Shown: one piece after another, positions 48,586 to 58,872 of the stretch | Numbering within the stretch: the stretch's first letter is position 1 | Layout: every line of letters starts with the position of its first letter | Assembly (NCBI GenBank): GCA_945787715.1 | Contig: CALZJE010000003.1 | Span: 70,088-134,087, forward strand | Direction of reading: 5' to 3' | DNA: 64,000 nucleotides | DNA from: an uncultured Ectothiorhodospiraceae bacterium | GTDB taxonomy: Bacteria; Pseudomonadota; Gammaproteobacteria; S012-40 | Made by a program: the position numbers and the translations under genes | Notes under the pieces: generated by a model | The model's database searches: none | What the model was told of the DNA's origin: nothing | Seen by the model: the letters and a program-made list of their open reading frames with translations, nothing else

Positions 48586-49689
48586 TTATCTAGGTTCAAT
48601 ACAGGATTTGCCATTTCTTACGAATACTGGCTTAATAATTTTTGCGGCTAATTTTTTACCACGGATTTCAATCCAACATCGATCTGCTTTTGTTTTTGGA
48701 ATTCTTGCCATTGCGATGGATTGTCCAAGTGTAGGCGAAAATGTTCCACTCGTAACTTCACCTTCGGATGTGCTGCCATCTGCTTGTTCGACGATAACTT
48801 TTTGATGATTTCTGATAACGCCTTTATCAAGTAAAAGTAATCCTGAAAATTGAGTATCAATGTTATCTTTTTTGGCTTCCAGTGCTTGGCGGCCGATAAA
48901 ATTTCTTTCTGATGGTTCCCAGGCAACTGTCCAATTAAGACCGCATTCTAGTGGCGTAATTGATTCATCCATATCGGTGCCGTAAAGATTCATTCCGGCT
49001 TCTAGTCTTAACGTGTCCCGTGCACCTAAGCCTGATGGTTTAACTCCAGCTGCTGCTAATTTTCGCCATAATGGGGCTGCATCGTCATTGGGTAGCATAA
49101 TTTCAAAACCATCTTCACCAGTATAGCCAGTGCGTGCAACAAAAGTGTTGTTAGACTCAACAGCGAAGAAAGGTTTTAAAGCGAGAGAAGAGGCTTGAAG
49201 ATCTGATGGTAGCAATTTGCTTGCGATATCCCTGGCTTTAGGGCCTTGCACAGCAATCATCGCTAGATCTGTTCGCTCGGTAATAGTAACGTCAAAGTCA
49301 TGAGCGACTTTTGTAATCCAGGCAATATCTTTAATTCTAGTCGCAGCGTTTACCACAGTGCGATAAAAAGTATCGTTCATGTAATAAGTGATTAAGTCGT
49401 CTATCACACCACCATTTTCGTTGAGCATGCAGCTATAGAGTGCTTTGCCAGGTTGTGTTAAGCGAGCAATATCATTTGCAAGAAGTGTTGACAAAAACCC
49501 TTTAACGTTGTCTCCCTGCATATCAAGAACTGTCATGTGGGAAACGTCAAACATGCCGGCTTCAGCGCGGACTTGTTTGTGTTCATTAAGCTGTGAGCCA
49601 TAATGAATTGGCATATCCCATCCTGAGAAATCGACGATTTTTCCGTTCATTTCAAGATGGCATTCATATAACGGGGTTTTTTTACCCAT
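48586..49689 (-). CDS. gcvT: Glycine cleavage system aminomethyltransferase T
   Basis: MGKKTPLYECHLEMNGKIVDFSGWDMPIHYGSQ; FDVSHMTVL; ARTGYTGEDGFEI; ATG 49689 chosen because the longer ORF start (49764) lies in the riboswitch. Confidence 0.95.
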   Translation of the reverse strand: MGKKTPLYECHLEMNGKIVDFSGWDMPIHYGSQLNEHKQVRAEAGMFDVSHMTVLDMQGDNVKGFLSTLLANDIARLTQPGKALYSCMLNENGGVIDDLITYYMNDTFYRTVVNAATRIKDIAWITKVAHDFDVTITERTDLAMIAVQGPKARDIASKLLPSDLQASSLALKPFFAVESNNTFVARTGYTGEDGFEIMLPNDDAAPLWRKLAAAGVKPSGLGARDTLRLEAGMNLYGTDMDESITPLECGLNWTVAWEPSERNFIGRQALEAKKDNIDTQFSGLLLLDKGVIRNHQKVIVEQADGSTSEGEVTSGTFSPTLGQSIAMARIPKTKADRCWIEIRGKKLAAKIIKPVFVRNGKSCIEPR

Positions 49690-49750
49690 CAGTTGCTCCG
49701 AGATGTTTACAGTAGGAATAGAAGTATAAATGACACTATTGTCATTTAAC

Positions 49751-49970
49751 CCCTCTGTCCACAAAACCTGAGAGTTTAGATTCTTGTACGAATCCTCCCC
49801 TTCGGTGGGCCTAAATTTATCATTGAAAGGCCGCTCTCCAGAGCCAGCAAAAGTAAGCTTATAGATGCGTTACTTTGTCCACCTAGTCCATTTGCCTGAG
49901 CGATTCCGGGTTATGTTGCGCCTTCGGCGTTTCCGATTAAAAATCAGAAATCTCTCCCAGGTGGGTTGCT
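49751..49970 (-). ncRNA. Tandem glycine riboswitch upstream of gcvT
   Basis: Minus strand: ...CTGGGAGAGA...CGCCGAAGGCGCAAC...CTCAGGCAAATGGACTA...CTCTGGAGAGCGGCC...CACCGAAGGGGAGGATTC...AAACTCTCAGG...GGACAGAGGGG: two complete aptamer signatures. Confidence 0.95.
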
Positions 49971-50433
49971 GCTGAGCGAGCCATCATAACTGTTGAAAAA
50001 GGAAAATCCAAGTTTTTTGTGAGCTTCTTGCGGCGCTTCATGTGGCTAGTATTTTTTAGTTGCCGTATATGATAGGAGAGTGCTTAATCTTTATTTGTAG
50101 CTGATTGCAGACATGGAGAAGATCATTATCAAAGTTACTTTAATGGTTTATGTCCTAGAATTTTGTTTTGTTTAATCGGACTGCATTACCAAGTTTCTGC
50201 TAGATTCGCTTACGCTTTGTACAAAATATGCTTTTTTCTGATAAAAACTGTTAATAATTCTTTTCACAACCTTCAAAATGTTTTCGAATGTGCTATTTTT
50301 ACAGTGTTTAAGCAATATGCTAGAAACTTTTCCTGTTCTGTGCAAAAGCGATAGCAATAATTGTGTTTGCTTAAGTGCGAGGACGGGTCAAAATTAAACT
50401 CGGTTGTATTAACTTTATTGTACAGGATTAAAT

Positions 50434-50829
50434 ATGGCGGCCAAGAAAAAGGTAAGCGCGAAAAAGAAAGTTGTGGCGAAAAAGGTAGTTGCTAAAAAAG
50501 CAGTATCTAAAACAACTGCAATCACTGAATGCATGACTAAAACGGCAATTTTAACTCACATTGCAGATGTGACTGAATTAAGTAAAAAGGATGTTACTGC
50601 AGTTATTGATGAGCTGACTTTATTAATTAATCGTCACATCAAGAAAAAAGCAGTAGGAGAATTTAAACTACCTGGTTTGTTGAAAATCAAGGTTGTGAAG
50701 AAGCCAGCTGTTAAAGCAAGAAAAGGTATTAATCCTTTCAATGGTGAAGAAATGATGTTTAAGGCGAAGCCTGCAAGAAATGTTGTTAAAGTCCTACCTT
50801 TAAAAGCATTAAAAGATATGGCGCTGTAA
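50434..50829 (+). CDS. HU/IHF family DNA-binding protein with lysine/alanine-rich H1-like N-terminal extension
   Basis: MAAKKKVSAKKKVVAKKVVAKKAVSK tail, then MTKTAILTHIADVTELSKKDVTAVIDELTLLI...VGEFKLPGLLKIKVVKKPAVKARKGINPFNGEEMMFKAKPARNVVKVLPLKALKD. Confidence 0.9.
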   Translation: MAAKKKVSAKKKVVAKKVVAKKAVSKTTAITECMTKTAILTHIADVTELSKKDVTAVIDELTLLINRHIKKKAVGEFKLPGLLKIKVVKKPAVKARKGINPFNGEEMMFKAKPARNVVKVLPLKALKDMAL

Positions 50830-50853
50830 TTCGCTTTCTTACCCGCTGCTGCT

Positions 50854-52098
50854 TTAAGACGCACCAGCGGGTTTTAACTCTTCCGCAAACATTTCTAATT
50901 GTCTTCTTTTAACCGTTATTGGTTGATCGGAATAACAGATGATTCGATTTCTTCCCGTTCTTTTTGCCTCATACAGACAGTGATCAGCCTTTTGTACGAG
51001 CTGTTGTCCAAACCGTTTTGTGTTTATTGAGTAGTTTCCGGCTCGCATGGTAGCAACACCAATCGATACTGTTATTTTAATCAGTCGATTATCGTTAATG
51101 CTAAATTGACGATCTTCAATACTGAATCGAATACGTTCTGCAATTTCTAATGCTTTTTCTGAATCCGTTGAATTCAAAATGGCGGCAAACTCTTCACCTC
51201 CATAACGGGCGAACACATCACTGGTTCGTAAATTCATGCGGATCAAATTTGATACATCTTGCAGAATGATATCTCCATCATTGTGACCATAGGTATCGTT
51301 CACATGTTTAAAAAAGTCGATATCAAAGAACAGGCAGCTGATTAATTGATTATCCCTTTGAGCGCGACCCGCTTCTTCTTCAAGGCGTTGATCAAAGAAA
51401 CGCCGATTGTTCACGCCAGTTAACATGTCAGTCAAGCCGAGTCTTTTCAATCTCTCCTGGTTGCAAACATTATTAAGGCATACAGTCACTATGGAAGCCA
51501 AACGTTCGAGAAAATCACTGGCACTGTTAGGCGCGAAACGGTCATTGTGATGGCTAGCTAAATTTAGGCTTCCCACTAACTCCATCTCTCTTGATAGTGG
51601 CAGCAATGCAACGCTGCTAGGTTTGCTCAGTACGTTAGGAAAAAAAGCACGATGATCTCTTACATCATACTCACCAAGATAGGGTTTTAGTTCAAAGCCG
51701 TAAAATGCATCGATCATACTAACATTGGGTGAAAAAATGATATCGGGATGATCGCTGGTACGAATACCTTCATCTTCCAGCATTCGTTGAAGTTCATATT
51801 CTGGATCATATAAAACGAGGCTTACCCGGTCGAGGTTTGAAGTTACTCTATATTCATGGATAACAATTTGTAACAGTTCAAACAACTCACTACAGGCGAT
51901 TAGCCGGAGTTCCAATTCTTGAAAGCGTTTGAGTTTTTCTTCATTTTGACGAACGTTGGAGAGCAAAGCGCGTAACTGTTTTTGGAGTTGTCGATTCTCT
52001 TGTGCAAGATTAGATTGGTCTTGATCAAATGCACTTTTATTTTTTTCAAATATTTCAAATTCCTCACTATTAAAATAGCTTTTTGGTAGAGATGACAT
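50854..52098 (-). CDS. Diguanylate cyclase with N-terminal coiled-coil/GAF-like (DUF484-like) region
   Basis: LTDMLTGVNNRRFFDQRLEEE; CLFFDIDFFKHVNDTYGHNDGD; FARYGGEEFAAIL. Confidence 0.9.
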   Translation of the reverse strand: MSSLPKSYFNSEEFEIFEKNKSAFDQDQSNLAQENRQLQKQLRALLSNVRQNEEKLKRFQELELRLIACSELFELLQIVIHEYRVTSNLDRVSLVLYDPEYELQRMLEDEGIRTSDHPDIIFSPNVSMIDAFYGFELKPYLGEYDVRDHRAFFPNVLSKPSSVALLPLSREMELVGSLNLASHHNDRFAPNSASDFLERLASIVTVCLNNVCNQERLKRLGLTDMLTGVNNRRFFDQRLEEEAGRAQRDNQLISCLFFDIDFFKHVNDTYGHNDGDIILQDVSNLIRMNLRTSDVFARYGGEEFAAILNSTDSEKALEIAERIRFSIEDRQFSINDNRLIKITVSIGVATMRAGNYSINTKRFGQQLVQKADHCLYEAKRTGRNRIICYSDQPITVKRRQLEMFAEELKPAGAS

Positions 52099-52408
52099 AA
52101 TCTGTGTGTTTCCTTATTTCAGAATCTAAAAAAGGTTCAAAAGGAAGGAACCGTGTTATTTATTTGTACATTGCTTTTTAAAACAATTTTGCAGTATGTA
52201 TGCCACGAACTATTGACTACTAAATAGCCAGCCTAGAAAAATCAGTTGGCCCACAAATTAGAGTGCAACCTATTGAATTTATTGGATATAAAAAGTACAA
52301 GTCACTAGCAAGTGATCGAAAATATTTTTATTACGTCAATCAAACCATTTGCTTGCGCTCAAATCTCGTTTCCAACCGATTTTCCTGGGTTCAATATGAG
52401 TTCTGGTT

Positions 52409-55400
52409 TTATTTTGGCGCTTGTCCCGAAAAATTCCGTTGTTCCAATTTCTTTTTGAAATCTTCCATGGTGAATTTTGATTTAAGCTTTGGGAAGCCAA
52501 CTTTGAATGCGTTAATTTTTCTATGTTGTGTATAAGACCCTGAGCTGCTGGTCTGAGTGGTTGTTACGTGATATGAGCCTAATGGCATATTGGAAGGAGT
52601 CTTAATTTTGAAGTTAGTACCTACTTTATTTATTTCAATTTCTGGCAACATTTTACCGGAAGCGATGATATTTTCTCCTGAGAAAAATACGCCGTATTTA
52701 GAAGTGGTTATACGATTTAGTTGATGTGAGCTTTGATAAGTGGCGGCTAACTCAAGCTGTCCGTTAGTGGCAATATTAAAAACAAGTAGCTGCCCTTTGT
52801 TGTTAGTAGCGAGTAGTTGTTTACCTTCAACATGGATATCGTTTATGCCAGTATCTGTTGTGATAGAAGAAAGCTGCTGTAATGAAGTGGAGCTAATATC
52901 ATAAACTGCAATTTTATTATCTGCTTGAGAAACATACAGTCTGTTTTCATTTATTTCGAAATAAGCGGCAGGAGCTGGTAACGTAAAATTGTTGCTGGTT
53001 CTATTGAAGGACGTATTTTTGACGTCATAAACATCGAAGCTTTGACGATTGTTTAAAACAAACAAGCGGTGGTCATATAGTGATAATGCCTGAAAATCAC
53101 CCTCAATTCTTTTCACTAAAAAGGGTGTGGTAGAGTTATTGTAATTAATAACAAATAAATCGCCATTGTCTGACAAGGCAAAAACCAATTCCTCATTGCT
53201 GGCTATTTTGTCAATCGAGGTGTTGAAGGATATTTGGCTTAACCAATCAACTTGAAAAGGATTAGTGATATCGACAAAAACAACTCCACCATCGCCAGCA
53301 GCAATGATTGCTGTATCGGCACTGATGTTTATCTGTTTTGCATTGCCTGTAATATCCAGGCCTGTAGCCCACACAGGATTTAAGTCATTGTTGGCATCAT
53401 ATACTTGTAAACCTCGAGATCCATGTGCAGAAAATATGTAGTTATTGTCGTAAATGATATCCTCAACTTTTCCAGCTGTTTGATATTTGCCAATAAGACG
53501 AGGTTTGGTTTTATCACTCGCATTAATAACTTTAACACCGCCCCACCAATCCATCGCATAGACAATTTTATTTTTAACGCTTAATCCCCAAGTTGCACCA
53601 CGGGTATCGTATTGTCCAATGATTTTTGGAGCTGTATTGTTTTCAATATCAATAATGAGTACACCAGCTTCCCATGAGGCAAGATAGAGAAGATCATCAT
53701 GAATTTCGATACCTCGGGCATTGCCTGGTGTTGGGATATGTGCAAGTTGCTTGAGATCGAGGGGATCGGCTATATCAAGAATAAATAATCCATTGTTGAA
53801 AAATGCAATATAAGCTTTGTTATCTTTTAAAACGATATCCTCCGCCATTCCTCCCGGTTGGAACTGATTTATTAATTTAGGCTGTTGAGGATTTTTAACA
53901 TTAAAAATCATCAAGCCAGAACTATCATCAGCAACATATAAAAGGCCATTACGATATTCAAGTGCCCAGGATTTGCTGGGTGTATCATATGTGCCAACCA
54001 ACTTAAGATTTTTTGCATCACTGACATCGACAATGTGAAACCCGCCTCTGTGCGAAGCAATATAAAGAAAATCGTCAATCAATTTCATGGTGTATGCCAA
54101 GCCCTCCAACGCTATGCTGGATATAAAGGTTGGCCGTAGTGGATTGCTCACATCTACTACTTGTAATCCATGATCATCATCGGCAACATAAGCGATGTTG
54201 TTATTAACCACAACACCTTTTGGTGAGCCAGGTGTGTGATAACTTGAGAGTAATCGCGGAGCATGTGGGATTGTAATGTCATATAAATGCATTCCGGAAA
54301 ACCAGTCTGCTACATAGAGGATATTACCTTCAATAAATGATCGGCGACTTCCTCCTTGGTTTACGCCGAGGGTACTTATAACTGGTGGACTTTGAGATTT
54401 GAAGTTCACAGTGCTTAGTTGAGATTCTGTCAGTACGTAAGCTTTTTTCTTATCGAGGATTATTTGTTTAACGGATTTTTTGAAAGGGAAGTCGGATATA
54501 AGCAGTGGAGTGTCAGGCTGAGAAATATCGAATAGTGTTAAAATTCCTCTATCATCCGCGACGAGTAAATCATTTTTATCAATGGCAGCATGAATTATAT
54601 TGCCGAGCTTATTATAGCTCCCCAACCAACGTAGCTTGTTGGAATCGATTTGTAACAAGGTGAAGCCGATATCCCCGTTAGAAACAATAATCATCTCGTT
54701 ATCTACAAGTATTTCTCGTGCCATGCTGCTGGGTTTGTAGATATCAACTAATTCAAGTCTATTGTTTGTTGATTTCCAAAGTTGAATATCTCCGTTTTCA
54801 AGTAAAGCAACACAAGCGTCAGGGGCTGTTTGAATATTTTTAATAGAGGTTTCATTTTTATTAACTGATTTTATCGTTTGATGTGTTTTTATATTTACAA
54901 ATTTTACTTCATTTATACTTGTTACAAAGCAGGTGTGTGTAGTAGCAATGCTAGCGTCCAAAATTTCCTTGTCTTCAACTAAATGCAATAATTTTTTGTT
55001 CGGATTATTTAGGGAATAGATATTTAGTGTTTTCTGATTTCCGATAGTTAATAACTTATCTTGAGAAATCTTCAATAGATTAGCTTTATTTTCAATATTG
55101 ATAGATTGCATTTTCTCTAATTCGGAGCTCAGATTTGGCGCATACATATCAAGTTTATTTTCTGCTGAATTGCTCCAGATTAATCCGTTGTTAAATGCAA
55201 TATTTGTTTCTCCATTTGCTAGATCCAATGTTGATTGGATGTAGACTCCACCTGGGGATATACTGACTGTTGTGTTCTCGTCGCCATCTTTAATTTCAAT
55301 AGTAAGTTCTTCTGCATGACGCATTTTTATCAATGAAGGTGTAACGGATTTTATCTCTGCAGAATCGAGTTCTGTTGAGGTTAGTGTGCTTACGGCAAAA

Positions 55401-55435
55401 TAAGCCAGGAAAGGAAATAGCGTTGCAAATTTCAT
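52409..55435 (-). CDS. Exported LVIVD-repeat beta-propeller protein (1008 aa)
   Basis: Signal peptide; repeats such as GLQVVDVSNPLRPTFISSI, GFHIVDVSDAKNLKLVGTYDTP, GLFILDIADPLDLKQLAHIPTPG, GVLIIDIENNTAPKIIGQYDTRG. Confidence 0.85.
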   Translation of the reverse strand: MKFATLFPFLAYFAVSTLTSTELDSAEIKSVTPSLIKMRHAEELTIEIKDGDENTTVSISPGGVYIQSTLDLANGETNIAFNNGLIWSNSAENKLDMYAPNLSSELEKMQSINIENKANLLKISQDKLLTIGNQKTLNIYSLNNPNKKLLHLVEDKEILDASIATTHTCFVTSINEVKFVNIKTHQTIKSVNKNETSIKNIQTAPDACVALLENGDIQLWKSTNNRLELVDIYKPSSMAREILVDNEMIIVSNGDIGFTLLQIDSNKLRWLGSYNKLGNIIHAAIDKNDLLVADDRGILTLFDISQPDTPLLISDFPFKKSVKQIILDKKKAYVLTESQLSTVNFKSQSPPVISTLGVNQGGSRRSFIEGNILYVADWFSGMHLYDITIPHAPRLLSSYHTPGSPKGVVVNNNIAYVADDDHGLQVVDVSNPLRPTFISSIALEGLAYTMKLIDDFLYIASHRGGFHIVDVSDAKNLKLVGTYDTPSKSWALEYRNGLLYVADDSSGLMIFNVKNPQQPKLINQFQPGGMAEDIVLKDNKAYIAFFNNGLFILDIADPLDLKQLAHIPTPGNARGIEIHDDLLYLASWEAGVLIIDIENNTAPKIIGQYDTRGATWGLSVKNKIVYAMDWWGGVKVINASDKTKPRLIGKYQTAGKVEDIIYDNNYIFSAHGSRGLQVYDANNDLNPVWATGLDITGNAKQINISADTAIIAAGDGGVVFVDITNPFQVDWLSQISFNTSIDKIASNEELVFALSDNGDLFVINYNNSTTPFLVKRIEGDFQALSLYDHRLFVLNNRQSFDVYDVKNTSFNRTSNNFTLPAPAAYFEINENRLYVSQADNKIAVYDISSTSLQQLSSITTDTGINDIHVEGKQLLATNNKGQLLVFNIATNGQLELAATYQSSHQLNRITTSKYGVFFSGENIIASGKMLPEIEINKVGTNFKIKTPSNMPLGSYHVTTTQTSSSGSYTQHRKINAFKVGFPKLKSKFTMEDFKKKLEQRNFSGQAPK

Positions 55436-55547
55436 TTTAAAATAGAAGCCTTATTGAACTAAGTTTTAAAAAAGGGGGGTGATAGAAATTGATATCAACC
55501 AAGCGCTGATTTACACATGGTTGATGAAAGGTGCTTACGGTTTAGTT

Positions 55548-56066
55548 TTATAAACTTTCAAGCGGATGTTGTCTGGCAAGTGTGCCAACAGGTTTTAACC
55601 GGTTAAGCATTCCTTTTGCTATATTGATATCAACTTCAATAGGTTTAAAATACATCCCCCTAAACTCTTCTTGAATAAATCTTGCCTCGATAAGATAGGT
55701 TTTACCAGCGGTGATTTCGAAACTATCTGCTCGAAACACTTCTACGGGAACAGGCTGAGTGGTCAGAAGAGTTGTCGAACGTATAATAATATTAAGATCA
55801 CCCGGGTTGATTTTGAAAGCGGCATATTCTCCAGCACTTAACAGCACTGCAAGTTGGTCTTTCCCAAACTCCACTTCCACATCATTATCTGCAACACCTC
55901 TGGTCCTTATAGGCGCGGGTCGAATCATATAGACAGTGGCGTAGTCCTTTGACGTGGGTTTTGCAAACGTTGGATTAGACTTAACAATAACAGATGTTGT
56001 GCACCCGTTTAATATCAGTAGACTTAAGCTAATGAATATAGCAACTATCCACTTTCTATCGATCAT
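55548..56066 (-). CDS. DUF2846-like lipoprotein
   Basis: Lipobox LLILNGCTTS; DYATVYMIRPAPIRTRG...LSAGEYAAFKINPGD. Confidence 0.65.
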   Translation of the reverse strand: MIDRKWIVAIFISLSLLILNGCTTSVIVKSNPTFAKPTSKDYATVYMIRPAPIRTRGVADNDVEVEFGKDQLAVLLSAGEYAAFKINPGDLNIIIRSTTLLTTQPVPVEVFRADSFEITAGKTYLIEARFIQEEFRGMYFKPIEVDINIAKGMLNRLKPVGTLARQHPLESL

Positions 56067-56153
56067 TTTATTTTCTCCTGGATATAAGTAAGTTTAACCA
56101 AGAAAAAGTAGTTGGGCGTTCTATATTCCATGGATCATCTGCTTTTTCTTGGT

Positions 56154-57191
56154 TCAAGGACATGGGTTAGGGTAGCGGGTATGTACGGCTTCTATTTCGT
56201 GCAAAACATCGCTTGATAGTGCCAACTGTGTACTTTCAATATTATCTTTTAGCTGTTCTAAAGATGTTGCGCCAATGATGTTACTAGTGAGAAAACTTCG
56301 CGAGTTAACAAAAGCTAATGACATTTGTGCTGCGTCTATTTGATGCCGATTGGCAATGTCGACATAATCTTCAGTAGCTGCGATGCCTATCGGATTACTG
56401 TAACGACTAAATCGTTCGAATAAAGTTAGTCGGCTTTTTGCTGGCTGTTGTCCATGTAGATACTTACCAGATAAAGCACCAAACGCCATTGGTGAATAAG
56501 CGAGTAGTCCAATATTTTCCCGATGAGAAATTTCTGCAAGACCAATTTCATAAGTTCTATTGAGAAGATTATAGGGATTTTGAATGCTCACAATTCGAGG
56601 CAAGTTGTGCGCCTCAGCTAATTGAAGAATTTTCATCACACCCCAGGGTGATTCGTTGGAAACACCTATATGCCGAACTTTTCCCTCTGCAACTAGATCC
56701 CCAAGTGCTTGCAGACTTTCTAGCAATTCGACGGATTCTTCCTCAACGTGTTGGTAGCCGAGTTGGCCAAAAAAGTTGGTTTGCCGATCTGGCCAGTGCA
56801 GTTGATAAAGATCAAGATAGTCTGTTTTGAGTCTTTTTAAGCTAGCATGCAACGCTTCTTTGATATTTTTTGTATCAAGCTGAGGGTTGCCATCGCGGAT
56901 ATATTGAAAACCATCTGAGCGGCTTGCAACTTTACTCGCGAGAATAATTTTATTCCTATTCCCCGTGTTTTCTAACCAGTTGCCAATAATTCGTTCGGTC
57001 GCAGCATAGGTTTCAGCTTTGGGAGGAACGGGATACATTTCAGCGGTGTCGAAAAAATTTATTCCGGCGTCGAGTGCGAAATTCATTTGTTCAAATGCTT
57101 CTGCTTGTGTGTTTTGCTCACCCCAGGTCATTGTTCCCAGGCAAATCAAGCTTACTTTTACGTCACTGTTTCCTAATTGGCGGTATTCCAT
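56154..57191 (-). CDS. Aldo/keto reductase (Tas-like)
   Basis: MEYRQLGNSDVKVSLICLGTMTWGEQNTQAEAFEQMNFALDAGINFFDTAEMYPVPP; DYLDLYQLHWPDR; HIGVSNESPWG. Confidence 0.93.
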   Translation of the reverse strand: MEYRQLGNSDVKVSLICLGTMTWGEQNTQAEAFEQMNFALDAGINFFDTAEMYPVPPKAETYAATERIIGNWLENTGNRNKIILASKVASRSDGFQYIRDGNPQLDTKNIKEALHASLKRLKTDYLDLYQLHWPDRQTNFFGQLGYQHVEEESVELLESLQALGDLVAEGKVRHIGVSNESPWGVMKILQLAEAHNLPRIVSIQNPYNLLNRTYEIGLAEISHRENIGLLAYSPMAFGALSGKYLHGQQPAKSRLTLFERFSRYSNPIGIAATEDYVDIANRHQIDAAQMSLAFVNSRSFLTSNIIGATSLEQLKDNIESTQLALSSDVLHEIEAVHTRYPNPCP

Positions 57192-57272
57192 AAATTATCA
57201 GTGTGCTTTTTCGTTGCATTAAACATGAACCAAGAGTTGTATCATATTTTCTCGACGAATAATATTCTTGGA

Positions 57273-58688
57273 CTACTTCTCACTATTGGGAATAGTGACC
57301 GATAAATATACAGGGCCTGATATTCGTCGAATTAGTAAGGATATTGGTTGGTCAAGTGGTAATTTTTTCGCGAGTGCTAAAAAATGTCGCGCACTTTTGA
57401 TATTCTTACCATCAATTTGCATAATGACATCAGACCTGCGAATTCCAGCACGAGAAGCTATTCCTCGATAAGTGGTTTTAACAATGACACCATTTTCAGC
57501 GACTAAAAGTTGCCGACGATGTTCTTCGCTGAGGTCGTTAATCTTGATGGCAAGTGATTTGATGCCCAAGTCTCCACTTTCTGCGAGTGCAACTTGAGTT
57601 GCCACATCATCGGTCAACTCCTTTACTTGAACCGTGAGTGTTATTTCTTCGTTGTTGCGAATAAGTTTTACAGGGACTTCTGCATTGATAATTGTAAAGC
57701 CCACTGATCTCACTAAGGCTGTTCCGCTTTCAATGGCTTTGTTGTTAAATTCGATAATAATGTCACCCGGTAGAATGCCTGCTTGATCGGCAGGGCTACT
57801 TTGCAAAACGCCTGCGACTAATGCACCGATTGGTGCTTTGAGTCCGAATGATTTAGCCAGGTCTTGTGTTAAATTTTGTGCATTTACACCTAGCCAACCT
57901 CGTGTCACTTTTTGATGGCTTTTTAATTGTTCCGCAACATTTAGTGCAACATTAATGGGTATTGCGAAGGATAAACCAATTGAGCCCCCCGATTTGGTAA
58001 ATATTTGCGAGTTAACCCCTATGACTCTTCCTTTAAGGTCAAAGAGTGGGCCGCCAGAATTGCCAGGATTAATTGCTACGTCTGTTTGTATGAAGGGCAC
58101 GTACATGCCGCTGGGTAAATTTCGTCCGAGGCCGCTGATAATACCTTGGCTGGCAGTGTGTTCAAGTCCAAATGGTGAGCCTATGGCGAGTACCCACTGT
58201 CCTATATCGAGTTTGTCTGAATCAAAGGTCTTAACTTCAGGCAAATCCACTTCGTCAATTTTTAAAAGAGCAATATCAGTGGGATTATCTTTTCCAATTA
58301 ATTCAGCTTCAAATTCTCGTTGATCACTTAAGCGAACGAGAATTTGGCTCGCGCCATCTACTACATGAGCATTGGTTATTATATAGCCGTCGTTAGAGAG
58401 TATGAATCCGGATCCTAGTGATTGCTGATTATGCCTTCTGTCTTGATTTTGTTTTGAATTTCGTGGAGTGAGCAAATAGCGAAGAAACTCATTTAATGGA
58501 GTGTTCTCTTCTATGCCGGGTATTGTAGAAATAGTGTTTTTATTTGTATTGTTCACTCTTTGCGTGGTGCTAATGTTGACCACTGATGCATAGTTTTGCT
58601 TAACAAGTGGTACGAATTCGGGAATAACCGCAGCGTTCGAGTTGTACCCTATAGAAAATAATAAAAGAATAAGCCAGATATTGTTCAT
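57273..58688 (-). CDS. HtrA/DegQ-type serine protease (second paralogue in window)
   Basis: SLGSGFILSNDGYIITNAHVVDGAS, TDIALLKI, QTDVAINPGNSGGPLFDLKGRVIGVNSQI; two PDZ-like domains. Confidence 0.95.
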   Translation of the reverse strand: MNNIWLILLLFSIGYNSNAAVIPEFVPLVKQNYASVVNISTTQRVNNTNKNTISTIPGIEENTPLNEFLRYLLTPRNSKQNQDRRHNQQSLGSGFILSNDGYIITNAHVVDGASQILVRLSDQREFEAELIGKDNPTDIALLKIDEVDLPEVKTFDSDKLDIGQWVLAIGSPFGLEHTASQGIISGLGRNLPSGMYVPFIQTDVAINPGNSGGPLFDLKGRVIGVNSQIFTKSGGSIGLSFAIPINVALNVAEQLKSHQKVTRGWLGVNAQNLTQDLAKSFGLKAPIGALVAGVLQSSPADQAGILPGDIIIEFNNKAIESGTALVRSVGFTIINAEVPVKLIRNNEEITLTVQVKELTDDVATQVALAESGDLGIKSLAIKINDLSEEHRRQLLVAENGVIVKTTYRGIASRAGIRRSDVIMQIDGKNIKSARHFLALAKKLPLDQPISLLIRRISGPVYLSVTIPNSEK

Positions 58689-58872
58689 GCTTTTCTGTTC
58701 GCTTTACATATAGATTTTAGAGCTACGAAGTATACATTGAGGAAATCGATATGCGCAGAAATAAATCATGGAATTCAATTTCACATCGTCACCACGGTAT
58801 ATGTATCCCATTATTTCTGCTGTAATTCATGACTAATTGAGATTTAATGACAGACAGAATTTTCTAATGGAT

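Noticed and set aside
50163-50357. Mirror-image ORFs on both strands between the riboswitch and the HU gene
   Set aside because: AT-rich intergenic DNA; both strands open by composition, no domain.
52263-52535. 90-aa plus-strand ORF before the LVIVD gene
   Set aside because: Overlaps the 3' end of the propeller gene antisense; biased composition, no domain.
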